From Thiobacillus sp. 0-1251 (GTDB taxonomy: Bacteria; Pseudomonadota; Gammaproteobacteria; Burkholderiales; Thiobacillaceae), in NCBI GenBank assembly GCA_001899305.1, contig MKWL01000001.1:62001-126000 (forward strand): a DNA stretch of 64,000 nucleotides, read 5' to 3'. Positions 15,569-26,578 of the stretch are shown piece by piece (position 1 is the first letter of the stretch; each line of letters starts with the position of its first letter). A program made the translations under genes and the position numbers. The notes beneath the pieces were generated by a model. That model saw only the letters and a list, made by a program, of their open reading frames with translations. It did not search any database and was not told the DNA's origin.

Positions 15569-18500
15569 TCAGGGTGAGGGAACGGCAGGTGCCGGGCGCG
15601 CGGGTGGCGTGACCGGAACCGGCAGCACGACGTTGGGTTCGAGATCCTCGGGGAAGCCGCCCTGGTTGACCGGCTGCTTGACCGTCGGGTCGGCCTGGCT
15701 GGTGGAGCCGTCTGGTGTCTCCTTCACCGGTGCGCGCGGACGAACGGGAGTCGGCGCAGGAACGGGAGCCGGAGCCGCAGCCGGTTCGGGTGTGGGTTTC
15801 GCGGACGCAGACGGCGGGGTGGGCGGCTCCGGATACAGGTGGGGCTGCAGTTGCGGCAGCAGGGTTTTCAGCATTTGTGCGGTGAGCGAACTGGTGAAAC
15901 CGAACCGCCCGGCCTGCTCGCCTTCCACCACTGCGGTTAGTGTACCGAAGTAGCGATCGCCCATATAGAACACGAAGGTGGCGGAGCGGCTGACGACGCG
16001 CGAATCGATGAGCTGGCCGCCCTTGCCATAGGTCTCGAAACGGTGGTCGCCTGTGCCGGTCTTGCCGCCCATGGTGATGGGCTGGCCGGCCGGGTCCTTG
16101 AGGGCGCCGGCCAGCCGCCCGGCGGTCCCGCCCTCGACGACCTTGGCCAGTGCGCGCCGAACGGTTTGCGCCACTTCGACCGGCAGCAGGCGCTCGCCCG
16201 GAGCCGGCTTGCGGGACAGGCGGGTGTCGTAGGGCGTATGGGCCGCGAAGTGCATGCCGGTGAGGCTCACCGTCGGTGCACGCACGCCGTCGTTGACCAG
16301 GATGCCCATCAGTTCGGCCAACGCGGCCGGCCGGTCGCCCGAGGCGCCGATGGCGGTGGCGTACGAGGGCGTGATGTTGTCGAACGGATAGCCCAGCCGT
16401 TTCCAGTCGCGCAGCAAGCCGTCGAAGGCCTCGACCTCGAGCAGCGACTGGATGCGGATGTCCTGCGCGTTCTTGCGGCTGGTCTTGAACAGCCAGTTGT
16501 AGACCTCGCGGCGGGCGTCGGCGCCCTGGTCGTCGAGCGTCTTGAGGTCGGTCCCGGGCGCGCTGCGCAGGGCTTTCACTACCCACAGTTCCAGCGGATG
16601 GATCTGCGTCACGTAGCCGCGGTCGGCCAGGTTGTAGGCATCGGGCGCGTGGGTCTCGTAGAGCGATTTGAGTGTCTTCGGGCTCAGGCTGGCACTGGCC
16701 GGCACGTTGGCATGCAAGGCGGTGACATAGGCGTCGAATCCGGCCTGCGGTTCGAGATAACGGTAGGCCGAGGTAAAGCGGCGCGGGTTTGCACGGACGC
16801 GCGCATAGACATCTTCCGCCATTTGCACAGGCGTCTGGCTCTTGTGGTTTTGGTAGAAGCGGCGGATGAACAGGCGCCCTTCCTGGTCGACGAAACGCAT
16901 CAGGTAGGTCTGGCGCATCGGGTTGCTGGCGTCGTCGAGGATGCGTGCGGCGGCGCCCGGCGACGCGCTGGCGTAATGCCGCACGATGTCGCGCATGATG
17001 CGGATGTAGACGAGGTTGACCGAGTTCTTCGTGGCCTCCCACACGTCCATCACGCGGCTGTTGTCCTTGGCGTCGAAGTTGACGAAATCGTGCAGGCCGC
17101 CGCCGGTGAAGAACATTTCCCGCGCCGCCGAATACTGGCGACCCATCGCCGCCTCGAGCAGGGCGTCCCGCTTGATGTCCGGCTGGCTCAGCAGCGTGGC
17201 GGCCACCCACTGCGCCAGCACGTCGCGCTGCGGTTGGGCTTTCTGCTTGAGCGTTGCGGCGTCGAGTGTGCGGTAGGTGTCGTACGTTTGCGAAATGATC
17301 TGCAGGTAGGTGACCAGGGTACGCAGCTTGGCGGTGGAGCCAAGATCCAGCCGGGCCTGGCTGTTGATGTCGAACGGCTGGTTGAGGTTGTCGGCCTGGA
17401 CGCGCAGCACATTGCCCGATGGCGTTTTCTCATACAGCGTGAAGCTGTAGATCACCTGGTCGAATGCGTTGTCGGGCTTCAGCAAGCGGAATCCGATCAG
17501 TCCCGAAGCGGCGGCGGCTTCCGGATGGGCCAGATTTTGCAGGTAGCGGCTGACGATCTTCTGCGCCGGCTGGTTGATGGTGGTGTCGACCTGCAGATCC
17601 AGCCGGTCGAGGTCGTACAGACGGGGCTCGCCCAGCATCTGCGCGACACGGATGCGTTGGGCGTTGGTGGCTTTCTGGTCGACGAAGCGGGGCGCCGGCG
17701 GATCGACGCGCTCATGCGTGCTGCGCAGTTTGACCCGTTTGGCGCGGTCGGCGAGTTCGCGCGAAATGACCTGGGCGTTGGCCAGCAGGTCGAGATGGTC
17801 GTCGGTCAGGGCGTCGAGCGCCTTGCGGTTGGCGGCCAGATAATAGGATGGGCGGCGCTCGGCGATGATCAGCGACAGCACATGCTTCAGCGCGCTTGCA
17901 TAGGCGGTTTCGCCGACGTGCGTCTTTTTCTCCAGGATCGCGTTGATCTCGCCGAAATCCAGTCCATACCAGGCCCACAGCCCGTCGGCGATGCCGTTGA
18001 CCTCGCCGAAGCGCGGCGCGGCCGCGAGCGGTACGGTGTTCAGGTAGGCCATCACCGTCTTTTTGCGCATCGGCAGCGTATTGGGCCCGTCGAGATAGGC
18101 ACGCAGGCTGGCCGTGGCCATCTGGCGCAGCTTCTCGCTCATGTCGCTGGTCAGCCCCTCGGAAGAGTGGCGGTACTTCTCGATCTGCGTCGGCAGCGTG
18201 CTGCCGCCGGGCACGTTGCGGTGGGTGTCGATGAGGCTGATGCCTTTTTCCATCAATGCCTGGGCGAGGCGATCCCATTCCACGGCCGGATTACGGGTGG
18301 GAAACTGCTCGGTCAGCAGTTCGCGGTTTTCGATGTAGAGCAGAGAATCGACCAGGACCTTGGGAATATCCTCGAAGCGGTGGTACACCCGGGTCGGATG
18401 CAGCGCCTGATACAAGGGCTTGCCGTCGCTGTCGAGCAGGCTGAGGCCGGCCTGGTCTTTTTCGTGATAGGGCAGGAACAGGCCGAGGTCGCTGGCGCGC

Positions 18501-18799
18501 GCCATCTGTATGCTGATCCGGGCCTGCTGGTCGATCTTCCAGCCGGCCTTGTCCAGTTGCGTCAGGTAATGCGGCAGCTTGCTATAGCCGAGCCGCACGT
18601 CGTAGGGGCCCTGGCCCGGGTAACGGATGCGGTCGGACGGTCCGGGGCGGATTTGCCAGGTCATTTTTTGCGCCGCCTGCGCGATGTATTTTGCTTCCAG
18701 CGCCGACGACAACAATTCGTAGGCGATGAGCCCGGCCAGGACAACGAGCAGCAACAGGACGCCGAGGCCGATCAGGATGCGGCGCGGGATTTTATGCAT
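15569..18799 (-). CDS. divergent class A penicillin-binding protein (glycosyltransferase-transpeptidase)
   Basis: A 1076-residue protein anchored by an N-terminal helix (about 8-28). A GT51-like domain follows ('[12 protein letters not shown]' and '[15 protein letters not shown]', where the family norm is GGSTITQQ), then a transpeptidase with SxxK '[11 protein letters not shown]' and KTG box '[12 protein letters not shown]' (near residue 915), and a long Pro/Ala-rich tail. It would polymerise and cross-link peptidoglycan in the periplasm. It is longer than E. coli PBP1a/1b and divergent in its GT motifs. Its start overlaps the end of hemF by 8 bp, so it is cotranscribed with hemF and tsaC. 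Confidence 0.85.
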   Translation of the reverse strand: MHKIPRRILIGLGVLLLLVVLAGLIAYELLSSALEAKYIAQAAQKMTWQIRPGPSDRIRYPGQGPYDVRLGYSKLPHYLTQLDKAGWKIDQQARISIQMARASDLGLFLPYHEKDQAGLSLLDSDGKPLYQALHPTRVYHRFEDIPKVLVDSLLYIENRELLTEQFPTRNPAVEWDRLAQALMEKGISLIDTHRNVPGGSTLPTQIEKYRHSSEGLTSDMSEKLRQMATASLRAYLDGPNTLPMRKKTVMAYLNTVPLAAAPRFGEVNGIADGLWAWYGLDFGEINAILEKKTHVGETAYASALKHVLSLIIAERRPSYYLAANRKALDALTDDHLDLLANAQVISRELADRAKRVKLRSTHERVDPPAPRFVDQKATNAQRIRVAQMLGEPRLYDLDRLDLQVDTTINQPAQKIVSRYLQNLAHPEAAAASGLIGFRLLKPDNAFDQVIYSFTLYEKTPSGNVLRVQADNLNQPFDINSQARLDLGSTAKLRTLVTYLQIISQTYDTYRTLDAATLKQKAQPQRDVLAQWVAATLLSQPDIKRDALLEAAMGRQYSAAREMFFTGGGLHDFVNFDAKDNSRVMDVWEATKNSVNLVYIRIMRDIVRHYASASPGAAARILDDASNPMRQTYLMRFVDQEGRLFIRRFYQNHKSQTPVQMAEDVYARVRANPRRFTSAYRYLEPQAGFDAYVTALHANVPASASLSPKTLKSLYETHAPDAYNLADRGYVTQIHPLELWVVKALRSAPGTDLKTLDDQGADARREVYNWLFKTSRKNAQDIRIQSLLEVEAFDGLLRDWKRLGYPFDNITPSYATAIGASGDRPAALAELMGILVNDGVRAPTVSLTGMHFAAHTPYDTRLSRKPAPGERLLPVEVAQTVRRALAKVVEGGTAGRLAGALKDPAGQPITMGGKTGTGDHRFETYGKGGQLIDSRVVSRSATFVFYMGDRYFGTLTAVVEGEQAGRFGFTSSLTAQMLKTLLPQLQPHLYPEPPTPPSASAKPTPEPAAAPAPVPAPTPVRPRAPVKETPDGSTSQADPTVKQPVNQGGFPEDLEPNVVLPVPVTPPARPAPAVPSP

Positions 18800-19706
18800 G
18801 CCAGTCGCGCGCGGTCAGGAACTCGGTGTACAGCGCAGCTTCCGGTGTGCCAGGCTCGGGGTGCCAGTCGTAGCGCCATTTTACGATCGGCGGCAGCGAC
18901 ATCAGGATGGATTCGGTGCGGCCGCCCGACTGCAGGCCGAACAGCGTGCCGCGGTCGTACACCAGGTTGAACTCGACGTAGCGGCCGCGTCGGTAGGCCT
19001 GGAAGTCGCGTTCGCGTTCGCCGTATGCGATGTCCTTGCGACGTTCGACGATGGGCAGATAGGCGGTGAGAAAGGCGTCGCCCACGCTCCTCGTCATTGC
19101 GAAGGCATGGTCGAAGCCGCCTTCGGAAAAGTCGTCGTAGAACACGCCACCGATGCCGCGCGGTTCGTTGCGATGCTTGAGGAAGAAGTAGCGGTCGCAC
19201 CAGTCCTTGAAGCGCGGGTGCAGGTCGGCACCGAAGGGGTCGAGCGCCTGCTTGCACGTGACATGGAAGTGCCGCGCGTCCTCCGCGAAGCCATAGTAGG
19301 GCGTGAGGTCCATGCCGCCGCCGAACCACCACACCGGCGCCTCGCCGTCCTTCAATGCGACGAAGCAGCGCACGTTCATGTGCACCGTCGGCGCATAGGG
19401 ATTGCGCGGATGCAGCACCAGCGACACGCCCATCGCCTCCCAGCGGCGGCCGGCGAGTTCCGGGCGATGCGCGCTGGCAGAGGGCGGCAGCTGGCTGCCG
19501 AGCACATGCGAGAAATTCACCCCGCCGCGCTCGAATACCCGGCCTTCCTCGATCAGCCGCGAGATGCCGCCGCCGCCTTCGGGGCGTTCCCAGGCATCGG
19601 TGCGGAAGGGCAGGCCGTCGGCGGCTTCCAGTGCGGCGACGATGCGCGCCTGCAGGTCGAGCAGATAGGTTTTGACGGCAGCGGTATCGGGGGCAGTGGC
19701 AGACAT
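18792..19706 (-). CDS. hemF: oxygen-dependent coproporphyrinogen III oxidase
   Basis: A 304-residue enzyme that oxidatively decarboxylates coproporphyrinogen III to protoporphyrinogen IX in haem synthesis, using O2. Signature blocks are '[15 protein letters not shown]', '[16 protein letters not shown]' and the C-terminal '[19 protein letters not shown]'. Length matches the family. ATG 19706 shares one base with the tsaC stop (TGATG); longer upstream frames are not supported. An O2-dependent haem enzyme implies that the organism uses oxygen at least part of the time. Confidence 0.96.
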   Translation of the reverse strand: MSATAPDTAAVKTYLLDLQARIVAALEAADGLPFRTDAWERPEGGGGISRLIEEGRVFERGGVNFSHVLGSQLPPSASAHRPELAGRRWEAMGVSLVLHPRNPYAPTVHMNVRCFVALKDGEAPVWWFGGGMDLTPYYGFAEDARHFHVTCKQALDPFGADLHPRFKDWCDRYFFLKHRNEPRGIGGVFYDDFSEGGFDHAFAMTRSVGDAFLTAYLPIVERRKDIAYGERERDFQAYRRGRYVEFNLVYDRGTLFGLQSGGRTESILMSLPPIVKWRYDWHPEPGTPEAALYTEFLTARDWHA

Positions 19707-20254
19707 CAGGGGCGAAGTATCGTTCCGGTGGCAAGGTCGATCAGGGTGGAGGGACGGCGGCGGCGGCCGATGCGGCCGGCGACCACGCGTACCCGCGTGC
19801 CGAATATTCTGCGGCATTCCGCAGCGGTTTTGGCGGGTTTGCGGCCACTTTTGTTGGCACTGGTGGAAACCAGCGCCATGCCGAGGCTGCGGCACAGGCG
19901 CGCGGCGGCGGGATGGGCGGTCACGCGGATCGCGACCGTGGCGCGGCCGCCGGTCAGCTCGGGCGGGCAATGCGCGGAGGCGGGGACGACCCAGGTGACG
20001 GGGCCCGGCCAGACGCGCAGCATCCGTGCCCGGTCGGCTGCGTTCAGGGGCTGGATGAAAGGCCGCAGGGGCTTGAACCGGTCGGCGATCAGCAGCATGC
20101 CCTTGGCGGCGTCGCGCCCCTTCAGGCGGAGCAGGCGTTTCAGGGCCTGCGGATTGCGCGGATCGCAGCCGAGGCCGTAGCAGGATTCGGTCGGGTAGGC
20201 GATCAGGCCGCCGCGCCGCACATGTGCGCGTAGCGTGTCGGTCTCACCGTTCAC
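19706..20254 (-). CDS. tsaC: threonylcarbamoyl-AMP synthase (TsaC/YrdC type)
   Basis: A 182-residue protein of the Sua5/YciO/YrdC family. It makes threonylcarbamoyl-AMP from threonine, bicarbonate and ATP for the t6A37 modification of ANN-decoding tRNAs. Visible motifs: '[18 protein letters not shown]', the lysine/arginine-rich '[18 protein letters not shown]' and '[15 protein letters not shown]'. It is the short TsaC form without the Sua5 C-terminal domain. It begins 18 bp after purD and runs into hemF. Confidence 0.93.
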   Translation of the reverse strand: MNGETDTLRAHVRRGGLIAYPTESCYGLGCDPRNPQALKRLLRLKGRDAAKGMLLIADRFKPLRPFIQPLNAADRARMLRVWPGPVTWVVPASAHCPPELTGGRATVAIRVTAHPAAARLCRSLGMALVSTSANKSGRKPAKTAAECRRIFGTRVRVVAGRIGRRRRPSTLIDLATGTILRP

Positions 20255-20272
20255 TGCACACCGCTTGCCGTC

Positions 20273-21550
20273 TCACTTTTTCCGGTCAAGCGCGCGCCAG
20301 CCGATGTCGCGCCGGTATTGCATGCCGTCGAAATGAATGCTGGCAATCGCTTCGTAGACGCGTTTCTGCGCCATGCGCACGCTGTCGCCGAGTACGGTCA
20401 CGGCCAGTACGCGGCCGCCGCTCACCACGGTACGATCGTCCTGCGCGACGGTGCCGGCATGGAAGATATGCAGGTCGTCGGCAGCGGCGGGCAAGACGCC
20501 GATGACGGCACCCTTCTTCGGCGCATCGGGGTAGCCTTCGGCGGCAAGCACCACGGCGAGCGCGGTACGGCGGTCCCATTCGGCTTCGATCTGGTCGAGC
20601 TTGCCGTTGACGGCGGCTTCCAGCAGGGCGACCAGATCGGACTTCAATCGCATCATGATCGGCTGGGTTTCGGGGTCGCCCATGCGGCAGTTGAATTCGA
20701 GCACCTTGGGCGCGCCGTCGGCGCCGACCATGATGCCGGCATAGAGGAAGCCGGTGAACCGGATGCCGTCGGCGGCCATGCCTTCGACAGTGGGGTGGAT
20801 CACCTCGCGCATGATGCGTGCGTGCAGTTCGGGGGTGACCACCGGCGCCGGCGAATACGCGCCCATGCCGCCGGTGTTGGGGCCCTGGTCGCCGTCCTGC
20901 AGGCGTTTGTGGTCCTGGCTGGAGGCCAGCGCCAGCACGTGCTCGCCGTCGACCATGACGATGAAGCTGGCTTCCTCGCCGAGCAGGCATTCCTCGATCA
21001 CCACGCGGTGGCCGGCCTCGCCCATGCTGTTGCCGGCGAGCATGGCGTCGACAGCGGCGTGCGCCTCCTCGGCTGTCGTCGCGACGACCACGCCCTTGCC
21101 GGCGGCCAGTCCGTCGGCCTTCACCACGATGGGCGCGCCGTGTTGGTCGATGTAGACGTGTGCCGCGGCAGCGTCGGTGAAGGTGCCGAAGGCCGCGGTG
21201 GGAATGCCGTGGCGCGCCATGAACTGCTTGGCAAAATCCTTGGAGCTTTCGAGCTGGGCGGCGGCCTGCGTGGGGCCGAATATCTTCAGTCCGGCGGCGC
21301 GGAAGGCATCGACCACGCCTGCCGCCAGCGGCGCTTCGGGGCCTACCACGGTGAAGGCGATGTCCTCGTCGCGGCGGACAAACTCGACCAGCGAGGGGAT
21401 TTCCGTCAATGGCACGTTGACGAGTCCGTCTTCGGTTGCGGTGCCGCCATTACCGGGCGCGACGAACACTTGCGAGACACGTGGAGATTGCGCGAGTTTC
21501 CACGCCAGTGCGTGTTCGCGTCCGCCAGAGCCGATGACTAGGATTTTCAT
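20273..21550 (-). CDS. purD: phosphoribosylamine-glycine ligase
   Basis: A 425-residue ATP-grasp enzyme catalysing the second step of purine synthesis (phosphoribosylamine + glycine + ATP to GAR). It begins '[19 protein letters not shown]', has the ATP-grasp Gly-rich loop '[16 protein letters not shown]' and the family block '[14 protein letters not shown]'. Length is typical. It follows purH across a 103-bp gap that contains an inverted repeat (21555-21641) and leads into tsaC. Confidence 0.97.
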   Translation of the reverse strand: MKILVIGSGGREHALAWKLAQSPRVSQVFVAPGNGGTATEDGLVNVPLTEIPSLVEFVRRDEDIAFTVVGPEAPLAAGVVDAFRAAGLKIFGPTQAAAQLESSKDFAKQFMARHGIPTAAFGTFTDAAAAHVYIDQHGAPIVVKADGLAAGKGVVVATTAEEAHAAVDAMLAGNSMGEAGHRVVIEECLLGEEASFIVMVDGEHVLALASSQDHKRLQDGDQGPNTGGMGAYSPAPVVTPELHARIMREVIHPTVEGMAADGIRFTGFLYAGIMVGADGAPKVLEFNCRMGDPETQPIMMRLKSDLVALLEAAVNGKLDQIEAEWDRRTALAVVLAAEGYPDAPKKGAVIGVLPAAADDLHIFHAGTVAQDDRTVVSGGRVLAVTVLGDSVRMAQKRVYEAIASIHFDGMQYRRDIGWRALDRKK

Positions 21551-21554
21551 GAGT

Positions 21555-21641
21555 GCGTGAGGGGTGAGGCGTTAGGGGTTAGGAGCGGGTTGGCGCGGAG
21601 TTGGCGTTTGCGGTTTTCACGTCACGCCTCACTCCTCACGC
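21555..21641. repeat. inverted repeat between purH and purD
   Basis: GCGTGAGGGGTGAGGCGT (21555-21572) and ACGCCTCACTCCTCACGC (21624-21641) are complementary over 18 bp with one mismatch, separated by 51 bp. The right arm itself contains a tandem motif CTCAC(T/G)C. It can fold in RNA of either strand. Similar CTCACGCCTCAC-like stretches recur in other betaproteobacterial intergenic regions (recollection, not checked), so it may be a dispersed repeat. Confidence 0.6.
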
Positions 21642-21653
21642 CTCACCGCCACG

Positions 21654-23213
21654 TCAATGTCTGAAATGTCGCGTCCCGGTGAACACCATGGCGATGCCAT
21701 GTTCGTTCGCGGCGGCGATGACTTCGTCGTCGCGCATCGAGCCGCCGGGCTGGATCACGGCCTTGATGCCGGCAGCACCGGCCTGGTCGAGGCCGTCGCG
21801 GAAGGGAAAGAAGGCGTCGGACGCCATCACCGAGCCGGGCACCGCGAGGCCGGCGTGCTCGGCCTTGATCGCGGCGATGCGGGCGGAGTTGACGCGGCTC
21901 ATCTGGCCGGCGCCGACGCCAACGGTCATGCGGTCCTTCGCGTACACGATCGCATTGGACTTGACGAACTTGGCGACGCGCCAGGCGAACAGCAGATCGT
22001 CCATTTCCTTGTCGGTGGGCGCGCGCTGGGTGACGACTTTCAGTTCGCCATGCAGCAGCACGTCGGCATCCTGCACCAGCAGGCCGCCGGCCACGCGCTT
22101 CATGTCGAGCTGAGCGACGGCACCGTTCCATTTCCCGCATTCGAGCAGGCGTACGTTCTTCTTCGCGGCGACGGCGGCGGACGCTTCCGGGCTGACTTCG
22201 GGGGCGACGATGACTTCGACGAACTGGCGCTCGACGATGGCCTGCGCGGTTTCGCCGTCGAGCCGGCCGTTGAAGGCGATGATGCCGCCGAAGGCCGATT
22301 CGGGATCGGTCTGGTAGGCGCGGTTGTAGGCGTCCAGCAGGTTCGCACCGTAGGCCACGCCGCAGGGGTTGGCGTGCTTGACGATGACGCACGCCGGGGC
22401 GGCGTCGAACAGCTTCACGCATTCGAGCGCGGCGTCGGTGTCGGCAATGTTGTTGTACGACAGTTCCTTGCCCTGAATCTGGCGCGCCGTGGCGATGGTG
22501 CCGGCCGGGGCGTGAGCCTCGACGTAGAAGGCGCCGGCCTGGTGCGGATTCTCCCCGTAGCGGCAGGTCTGCGCACGGGTGAATTGCAGGTTCAGTTTTT
22601 CGCCGAAAGTCTCGCGCTCGTTGCTGTCGTTGAGCGCGGTCAGATAGTTGCTGATCGCGCCATCGTATTCGGCCGTGTGGCTGAAGGCTTTCTTCGCCAG
22701 CGTGAAGCGGGTGGCATCGGTCAGGGCGCCGCCGTTGGCCTGCATTTCCGCGACCAGCGCTGGGTAGTCGGCCGGGTCGGTGACGATGGCGACATGGCGG
22801 TAGTTCTTGGCCGACGAGCGCACCATCGCCGGGCCGCCGATGTCGATGTTCTCGATGGCGTCGTCGAGCGTGTGCGGCTTCGACACCGTGGCGACGAAGG
22901 GATAGAGGTTGACGCACACCAGGTCGATGTAACCCATGCCGTGTGCGGTCATGGTGGCGACGTGCTCGGGCAGATCGCGTCGTGCAAGGATGCCGCCGTG
23001 GACCTTCGGGTGCAGCGTCTTGACGCGGCCATCGAGCATCTCGGGGAAGCCGGTGTATTCGCTGACATCGATCACCGCGAGGCCGGCGTCGCGCAGCGCT
23101 TTGGCGGTGCCGCCGGTGGAGAGCAGTTCGACGCCGGCGCCGGCGAGCGCGCGGGCGAAGTCGACGAGGCCGGTTTTGTCGGAGACGGAGAGCAGGGCTC
23201 GCTGTATTTTCAT
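21654..23213 (-). CDS. purH: bifunctional AICAR transformylase / IMP cyclohydrolase
   Basis: A 519-residue enzyme of the last two steps of IMP synthesis. The N-terminal MGS-like IMP cyclohydrolase domain starts '[20 protein letters not shown]', and the C-terminal formyltransferase includes '[20 protein letters not shown]', '[13 protein letters not shown]' and the terminal '[11 protein letters not shown]'. Length is normal. It is read between fis and purD on the minus strand, an arrangement seen in many betaproteobacteria. Confidence 0.97.
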   Translation of the reverse strand: MKIQRALLSVSDKTGLVDFARALAGAGVELLSTGGTAKALRDAGLAVIDVSEYTGFPEMLDGRVKTLHPKVHGGILARRDLPEHVATMTAHGMGYIDLVCVNLYPFVATVSKPHTLDDAIENIDIGGPAMVRSSAKNYRHVAIVTDPADYPALVAEMQANGGALTDATRFTLAKKAFSHTAEYDGAISNYLTALNDSNERETFGEKLNLQFTRAQTCRYGENPHQAGAFYVEAHAPAGTIATARQIQGKELSYNNIADTDAALECVKLFDAAPACVIVKHANPCGVAYGANLLDAYNRAYQTDPESAFGGIIAFNGRLDGETAQAIVERQFVEVIVAPEVSPEASAAVAAKKNVRLLECGKWNGAVAQLDMKRVAGGLLVQDADVLLHGELKVVTQRAPTDKEMDDLLFAWRVAKFVKSNAIVYAKDRMTVGVGAGQMSRVNSARIAAIKAEHAGLAVPGSVMASDAFFPFRDGLDQAGAAGIKAVIQPGGSMRDDEVIAAANEHGIAMVFTGTRHFRH

Positions 23214-23231
23214 TTGGCGATGGTCAGGATG

Positions 23232-23471
23232 TCAGTCGGAGAGGCCGTGTTCGCGCATTTTCTTGCGCAGGGTGTTGCGGTTGATGCCGAGCATGTCGGC
23301 GGCGCGGGTCTGGTTGCCTTCGGCACGATCGAGGATGTAGGCCAGCAGGGGCTTTTCAACCGCGCTCACCACCATGGTGTAGATCTCGCTCGGCGTTTCG
23401 CCATCGAGGTCCTTGAAATAGCGGTTCAGCGACCGCCGCATGCACGCGGCGATTTCGTTTTCTTCTATCAT
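23232..23471 (-). CDS. fis: Fis family nucleoid-associated DNA-binding protein
   Basis: A 79-residue protein, slightly shorter than the 98-residue E. coli Fis. Its C-terminal helix-turn-helix 'GNQTRAADMLGINRNTLRKK' is almost canonical. Fis bends DNA and shapes growth-phase transcription and recombination. It lies 14 bp after dusB, as in the dusB-fis operon of gammaproteobacteria, and directly before purH. Confidence 0.95.
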   Translation of the reverse strand: MIEENEIAACMRRSLNRYFKDLDGETPSEIYTMVVSAVEKPLLAYILDRAEGNQTRAADMLGINRNTLRKKMREHGLSD

Positions 23472-23485
23472 GTTGAAGTTCCCCT

Positions 23486-24550
23486 TTATGCCGCGAGCCT
23501 TGAGGCCGCCGGCATGTCTTCCGCGTTATTGTTGTCGTGACCGGTTTCATAGCGCAGACGGTCGTCTGCGCGTGCTGCCTGGGCAAAGTATTCGTTCACG
23601 ACGGCGAGCTGTTCGGCCACCGAGTCGAGCTGGTTCATCGTATGCCGAAAGGCACTGCTGCCGACTAGTCCTTTTGTGTACCAGGAGATGTGCTTGCGCG
23701 CCACGCGTACCCCGGTGACGTCGCCGTAGAAGGCATACAGGTCGTGGATGTGTTCGAGCAGCACGGCGTGGATTTCCGCCACCTCGGGTTGCGGCAGGCG
23801 TGCGCCCGTGGCCAGGAAATATTCGATCTCGCGGAAGATCCACGGGCGTCCCTGCGCGGCGCGGCCGATCATCACGGCGTCGGCGCCGGTGTATTCGAGG
23901 ACATACTCCGCTTTCTCCGGTGTGGTGATGTCGCCGTTGGCGATGACGGGGATGCGGGCTTCCGCCTTGACCGCGCGGATGGTGTCGTACTCGGCCTCGC
24001 CCGTATAGCCGCAGGCGCGCGTGCGACCGTGCATCGCCAGCGCCTGCACGCCTGCGTTCTCGGCGATCTTCAGGATATTGAGCGCATTGCGGTGTTCGCG
24101 ATCCCAGCCGGTACGGATCTTCAGCGTGACCGGAACCTCGGGGACGGCGGCGACCACGGCATCGAGGATGCGGCCGACCAGAGATTCGTCCTGCAGCAGC
24201 GCCGAGCCCGCCATCACGTTGCACACCTTCTTGGCCGGGCAACCCATGTTGATGTCGATGATCTGTGCGCCGCGGTCGACATTGTGGCGTGCGGCTTCCG
24301 CCATCATCCGCGGATCGGCGCCGGCGATCTGCACGCTGATCGGATCGACTTCGCCTTCGTGGTTGGCGCGTCGCGCAGTCTTGGCCGAACCGTACAGCAG
24401 CGAGTTCGACGTCACCATCTCGGACACGGCCATGCCCGCGCCAAGCTTCTTGCAGAGCTGGCGGAAAGGCCGGTCGGTCACCCCGGCCATGGGGGCGACG
24501 ATCAGGCGGTTCTTGAGATGGTGGCGACCGATACGCATAAGGAGTGGCAT
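23486..24550 (-). CDS. dusB: tRNA-dihydrouridine synthase B
   Basis: A 354-residue FMN enzyme that reduces uridines in the tRNA D-loop. It begins '[20 protein letters not shown]' and shows '[21 protein letters not shown]' type flavin contacts and the catalytic Cys block '[11 protein letters not shown]'. I chose ATG 24550 because it has a strong ribosome binding site (GAGGAGG) and begins the conserved barrel; the frame is open further upstream without support. It heads the dusB-fis-purH-purD run. Confidence 0.95.
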   Translation of the reverse strand: MPLLMRIGRHHLKNRLIVAPMAGVTDRPFRQLCKKLGAGMAVSEMVTSNSLLYGSAKTARRANHEGEVDPISVQIAGADPRMMAEAARHNVDRGAQIIDINMGCPAKKVCNVMAGSALLQDESLVGRILDAVVAAVPEVPVTLKIRTGWDREHRNALNILKIAENAGVQALAMHGRTRACGYTGEAEYDTIRAVKAEARIPVIANGDITTPEKAEYVLEYTGADAVMIGRAAQGRPWIFREIEYFLATGARLPQPEVAEIHAVLLEHIHDLYAFYGDVTGVRVARKHISWYTKGLVGSSAFRHTMNQLDSVAEQLAVVNEYFAQAARADDRLRYETGHDNNNAEDMPAASRLAA

Positions 24551-24669
24551 TTTACCCTCCTCGCGGGTCTCGACCAAGCGTGAAAATTTCCGCTTTTGTT
24601 GTGGTGCATCGAGGCGAGAGCGGCTACCATCAACGCGGCTATACAGGATCAACAATCAGGAGGATAAGC

Positions 24670-25098
24670 ATGAGTTTCATGACTGAATTCAAGGAGTTCG
24701 CGGTCAAGGGCAATGCCATGGACCTGGCGGTGGGCGTCATCATCGGCGCCGCATTCGGCAAGATCGTCGACTCGATCGTCAACGATCTGATCATGCCGAT
24801 CGTGGGCGCGATATTCGGCGGCTTCGATTTTTCCAACTTGTTCCTGCCGTTGAAGACCGTGCCGGAAGGCGTGGCGATGACGTTGGTGGAAGTGAAGAAA
24901 GCCGGGGTGCCGGTATTCGCCTACGGCAGTTTCCTGACCATCCTGCTGAATTTCATCATCCTCGCCTTCATCGTCTTCATCCTCGTCAAGCAGATCAACC
25001 GGCTGAAGAAGGCCACCCCGCCTGCGCCCGCCGCACCCGCTGCACCGCCGGAAGATATCGTGCTGCTGCGCGAGATCCGGGACAGCCTCAAAAAATAG
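24670..25098 (+). CDS. mscL: large-conductance mechanosensitive channel
   Basis: A 142-residue MscL. The amphipathic N-terminus '[20 protein letters not shown]' leads into TM1 '[20 protein letters not shown]'; after a periplasmic loop comes TM2 around '[20 protein letters not shown]', and the C-terminal cytoplasmic helix is '[16 protein letters not shown]'. The homopentamer opens under membrane tension to release osmolytes. An Ala/Pro-rich linker ([10 protein letters not shown]) precedes the last helix. A strong AGGAGG site lies upstream of ATG 24670, and the gene diverges from dusB. Confidence 0.97.
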   Translation: MSFMTEFKEFAVKGNAMDLAVGVIIGAAFGKIVDSIVNDLIMPIVGAIFGGFDFSNLFLPLKTVPEGVAMTLVEVKKAGVPVFAYGSFLTILLNFIILAFIVFILVKQINRLKKATPPAPAAPAAPPEDIVLLREIRDSLKK

Positions 25099-25245
25099 GT
25101 TTTATCGTCCTTGCGTGAGTCCGATCCGGTAACCGAGCCATCAATCGGCAACCGGATTGCCGGGCGCGCTGTCCGTCTGAAAGACCCGATTCGCCCGAGC
25201 ACGGAGGGCGGCTGCGGGTTCGGCTTATTTGCATACGGGATCACC

Positions 25246-26502
25246 ATGAAACAATCCTACGCAGTCTGGCTGTTGGCCGGCATGGCGGTATTGGGCGGCG
25301 TGGCCCATGCCGCGGACATGCCCGAGCACGAATTGGGGCTGCTGCTGGGCGGTGGCCGGGCAGACAAGGATCTGGTTGGCGGCAAGGATGGCGTCAGGCC
25401 GCTGTTCGGCCTGCGTTACGGCCAGCAGCTCGATGATGACTTCAATCTCTTCGGCGATCTGGTGTACGGCGCCTATGACGGCAATCGCGCCGGCGTGGGC
25501 GATGCCGATGCCCTCACGCTGCGGGGCGGGTTCGAATGGCTGTTTTCCCGGCAGCCGCGCTACAACTGGTTCCTGTCGGGCGGCCTGGGCCTGATGAACG
25601 TCAACACCGGCGGCAACGTCGACTTCACCCGCCCCATGGCGTCGTTGGGTATCGGCCAGGAGTGGGCCGTGGGGACGAACGATGCGTTCCGCTGGGAGCT
25701 GCGTGCCGATCAGTCATTCGGTAACGGCAGCCTGCCGAATGCGGGGCTGACCAACGTCCAGGCGCTGCTGGGCTATTCCTGGGGCCTGGGCGCGCCGCCC
25801 GATTCCGACGGCGACGGCGTGGCCAACCGCCAGGACGTGTGCCCGCATACCCCGCGCGGCGCCCAGGTCGACGTGCACGGGTGCCCGCTGGACGCCGACA
25901 ACGACGGCGTGTTCGACGGCCTCGACCGCTGTCCCGATACGCCGGCCGGCGTGAAGGTCGATGCCGGGGGCTGTCCGCTGGATTCCGACGGCGACGGGAT
26001 TCCGGATCATCGGGACGCGTGCCCGGCGGTGCCCGCACCGGGTACCGCCGATGGCTGTCTGCCCCCGGCCGTCAAGCCGCCACCGCCACCGCCACCGCCA
26101 CCGCCACCGCCGGCGCCTGCAGCCGAGCCGCAGCCGGCACCTGCCGTCGTCCCCGCGGCGCCTCGGAGGCTGATGCTGGATGGCGTGAACTTCGACAACG
26201 ACAGCGCCAGCCTGCGTCCCGAATCGCTCGCTATTCTGGACAATGCCGCCGCCACGCTGAAGGAGTGGGGCGAGGTCAAGGTGGAAGTGGCGGGCTACAC
26301 CGATGCGGCCAGTTCCATTGCGTACAACCTCGCGCTGTCGCAGCGCCGGGCCGAGACCGTCCGCGCCTATCTCATCACGCACGGGATCGCAGCCGAACGC
26401 CTGACTGCCCGGGGATATGGCGAAGCCCAGCCGGTGGCCGACAACAAGACCGCTGCGGGCCGTGCGAAGAACCGCCGTGTGGAACTGGTTCCACTACAGT
26501 AA
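25246..26502 (+). CDS. OmpA-family outer-membrane protein with calcium-binding repeats
   Basis: A 418-residue exported protein. A signal peptide ends near AHA-A (about residue 23); a beta-barrel-like domain spans about 25-185; thrombospondin type 3-like Asp-rich repeats follow ('DSDGDGVANRQDVCP', 'DADNDGVFDGLDRCP', 'DSDGDGIPDHRDACP'). A 12-proline linker and a C-terminal OmpA peptidoglycan-binding domain ('GYTDAASSIAYNLALSQRRA' to 'GRAKNRRVELVPLQ') complete it. It probably tethers the outer membrane to peptidoglycan. I chose ATG 25246 for the signal peptide. The proline run is encoded by a CCACCG-type tandem repeat that could change length. Confidence 0.92.
   Translation: MKQSYAVWLLAGMAVLGGVAHAADMPEHELGLLLGGGRADKDLVGGKDGVRPLFGLRYGQQLDDDFNLFGDLVYGAYDGNRAGVGDADALTLRGGFEWLFSRQPRYNWFLSGGLGLMNVNTGGNVDFTRPMASLGIGQEWAVGTNDAFRWELRADQSFGNGSLPNAGLTNVQALLGYSWGLGAPPDSDGDGVANRQDVCPHTPRGAQVDVHGCPLDADNDGVFDGLDRCPDTPAGVKVDAGGCPLDSDGDGIPDHRDACPAVPAPGTADGCLPPAVKPPPPPPPPPPPPAPAAEPQPAPAVVPAAPRRLMLDGVNFDNDSASLRPESLAILDNAAATLKEWGEVKVEVAGYTDAASSIAYNLALSQRRAETVRAYLITHGIAAERLTARGYGEAQPVADNKTAAGRAKNRRVELVPLQ
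26073..26112 (+). repeat. CCACCG microsatellite in the OmpA-family gene
   Basis: A run of CCGCCA/CCACCG units encodes the polyproline linker of the OmpA-family protein. The unit is a multiple of three, so slippage would change linker length without a frameshift. Translating twelve consecutive prolines would be expected to depend on EF-P. Confidence 0.7.
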
Positions 26503-26522
26503 ACGGACAGGAGGCAAGCGGA

Positions 26523-26547
26523 ACGGGCGCACTGGCGCCCGTTTTTT
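26523..26547 (+). terminator. Rho-independent terminator of the OmpA-family gene
   Basis: A perfect 8-bp GC-rich stem (ACGGGCGC / GCGCCCGT, loop ACTG) is followed directly by TTTTTT. It lies 20 bp after the stop codon and is a textbook intrinsic terminator on the plus strand. Confidence 0.93.
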
Positions 26548-26578
26548 CGTCCGGGCGGAGGAGCGTCGGTGGAAGGCG

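Noticed and set aside
15445..15612. Short plus-strand frame in the hsdM-PBP gap
   Set aside because: It has a plausible first few residues but no ribosome binding site, runs into the PBP coding region on the opposite strand and has basic, low-complexity content.
16043..18970. 975-codon plus-strand frame opposite the PBP gene
   Set aside because: It is a shadow of a long GC-rich gene. It crosses from the PBP gene into hemF and shows no domain or plausible start.
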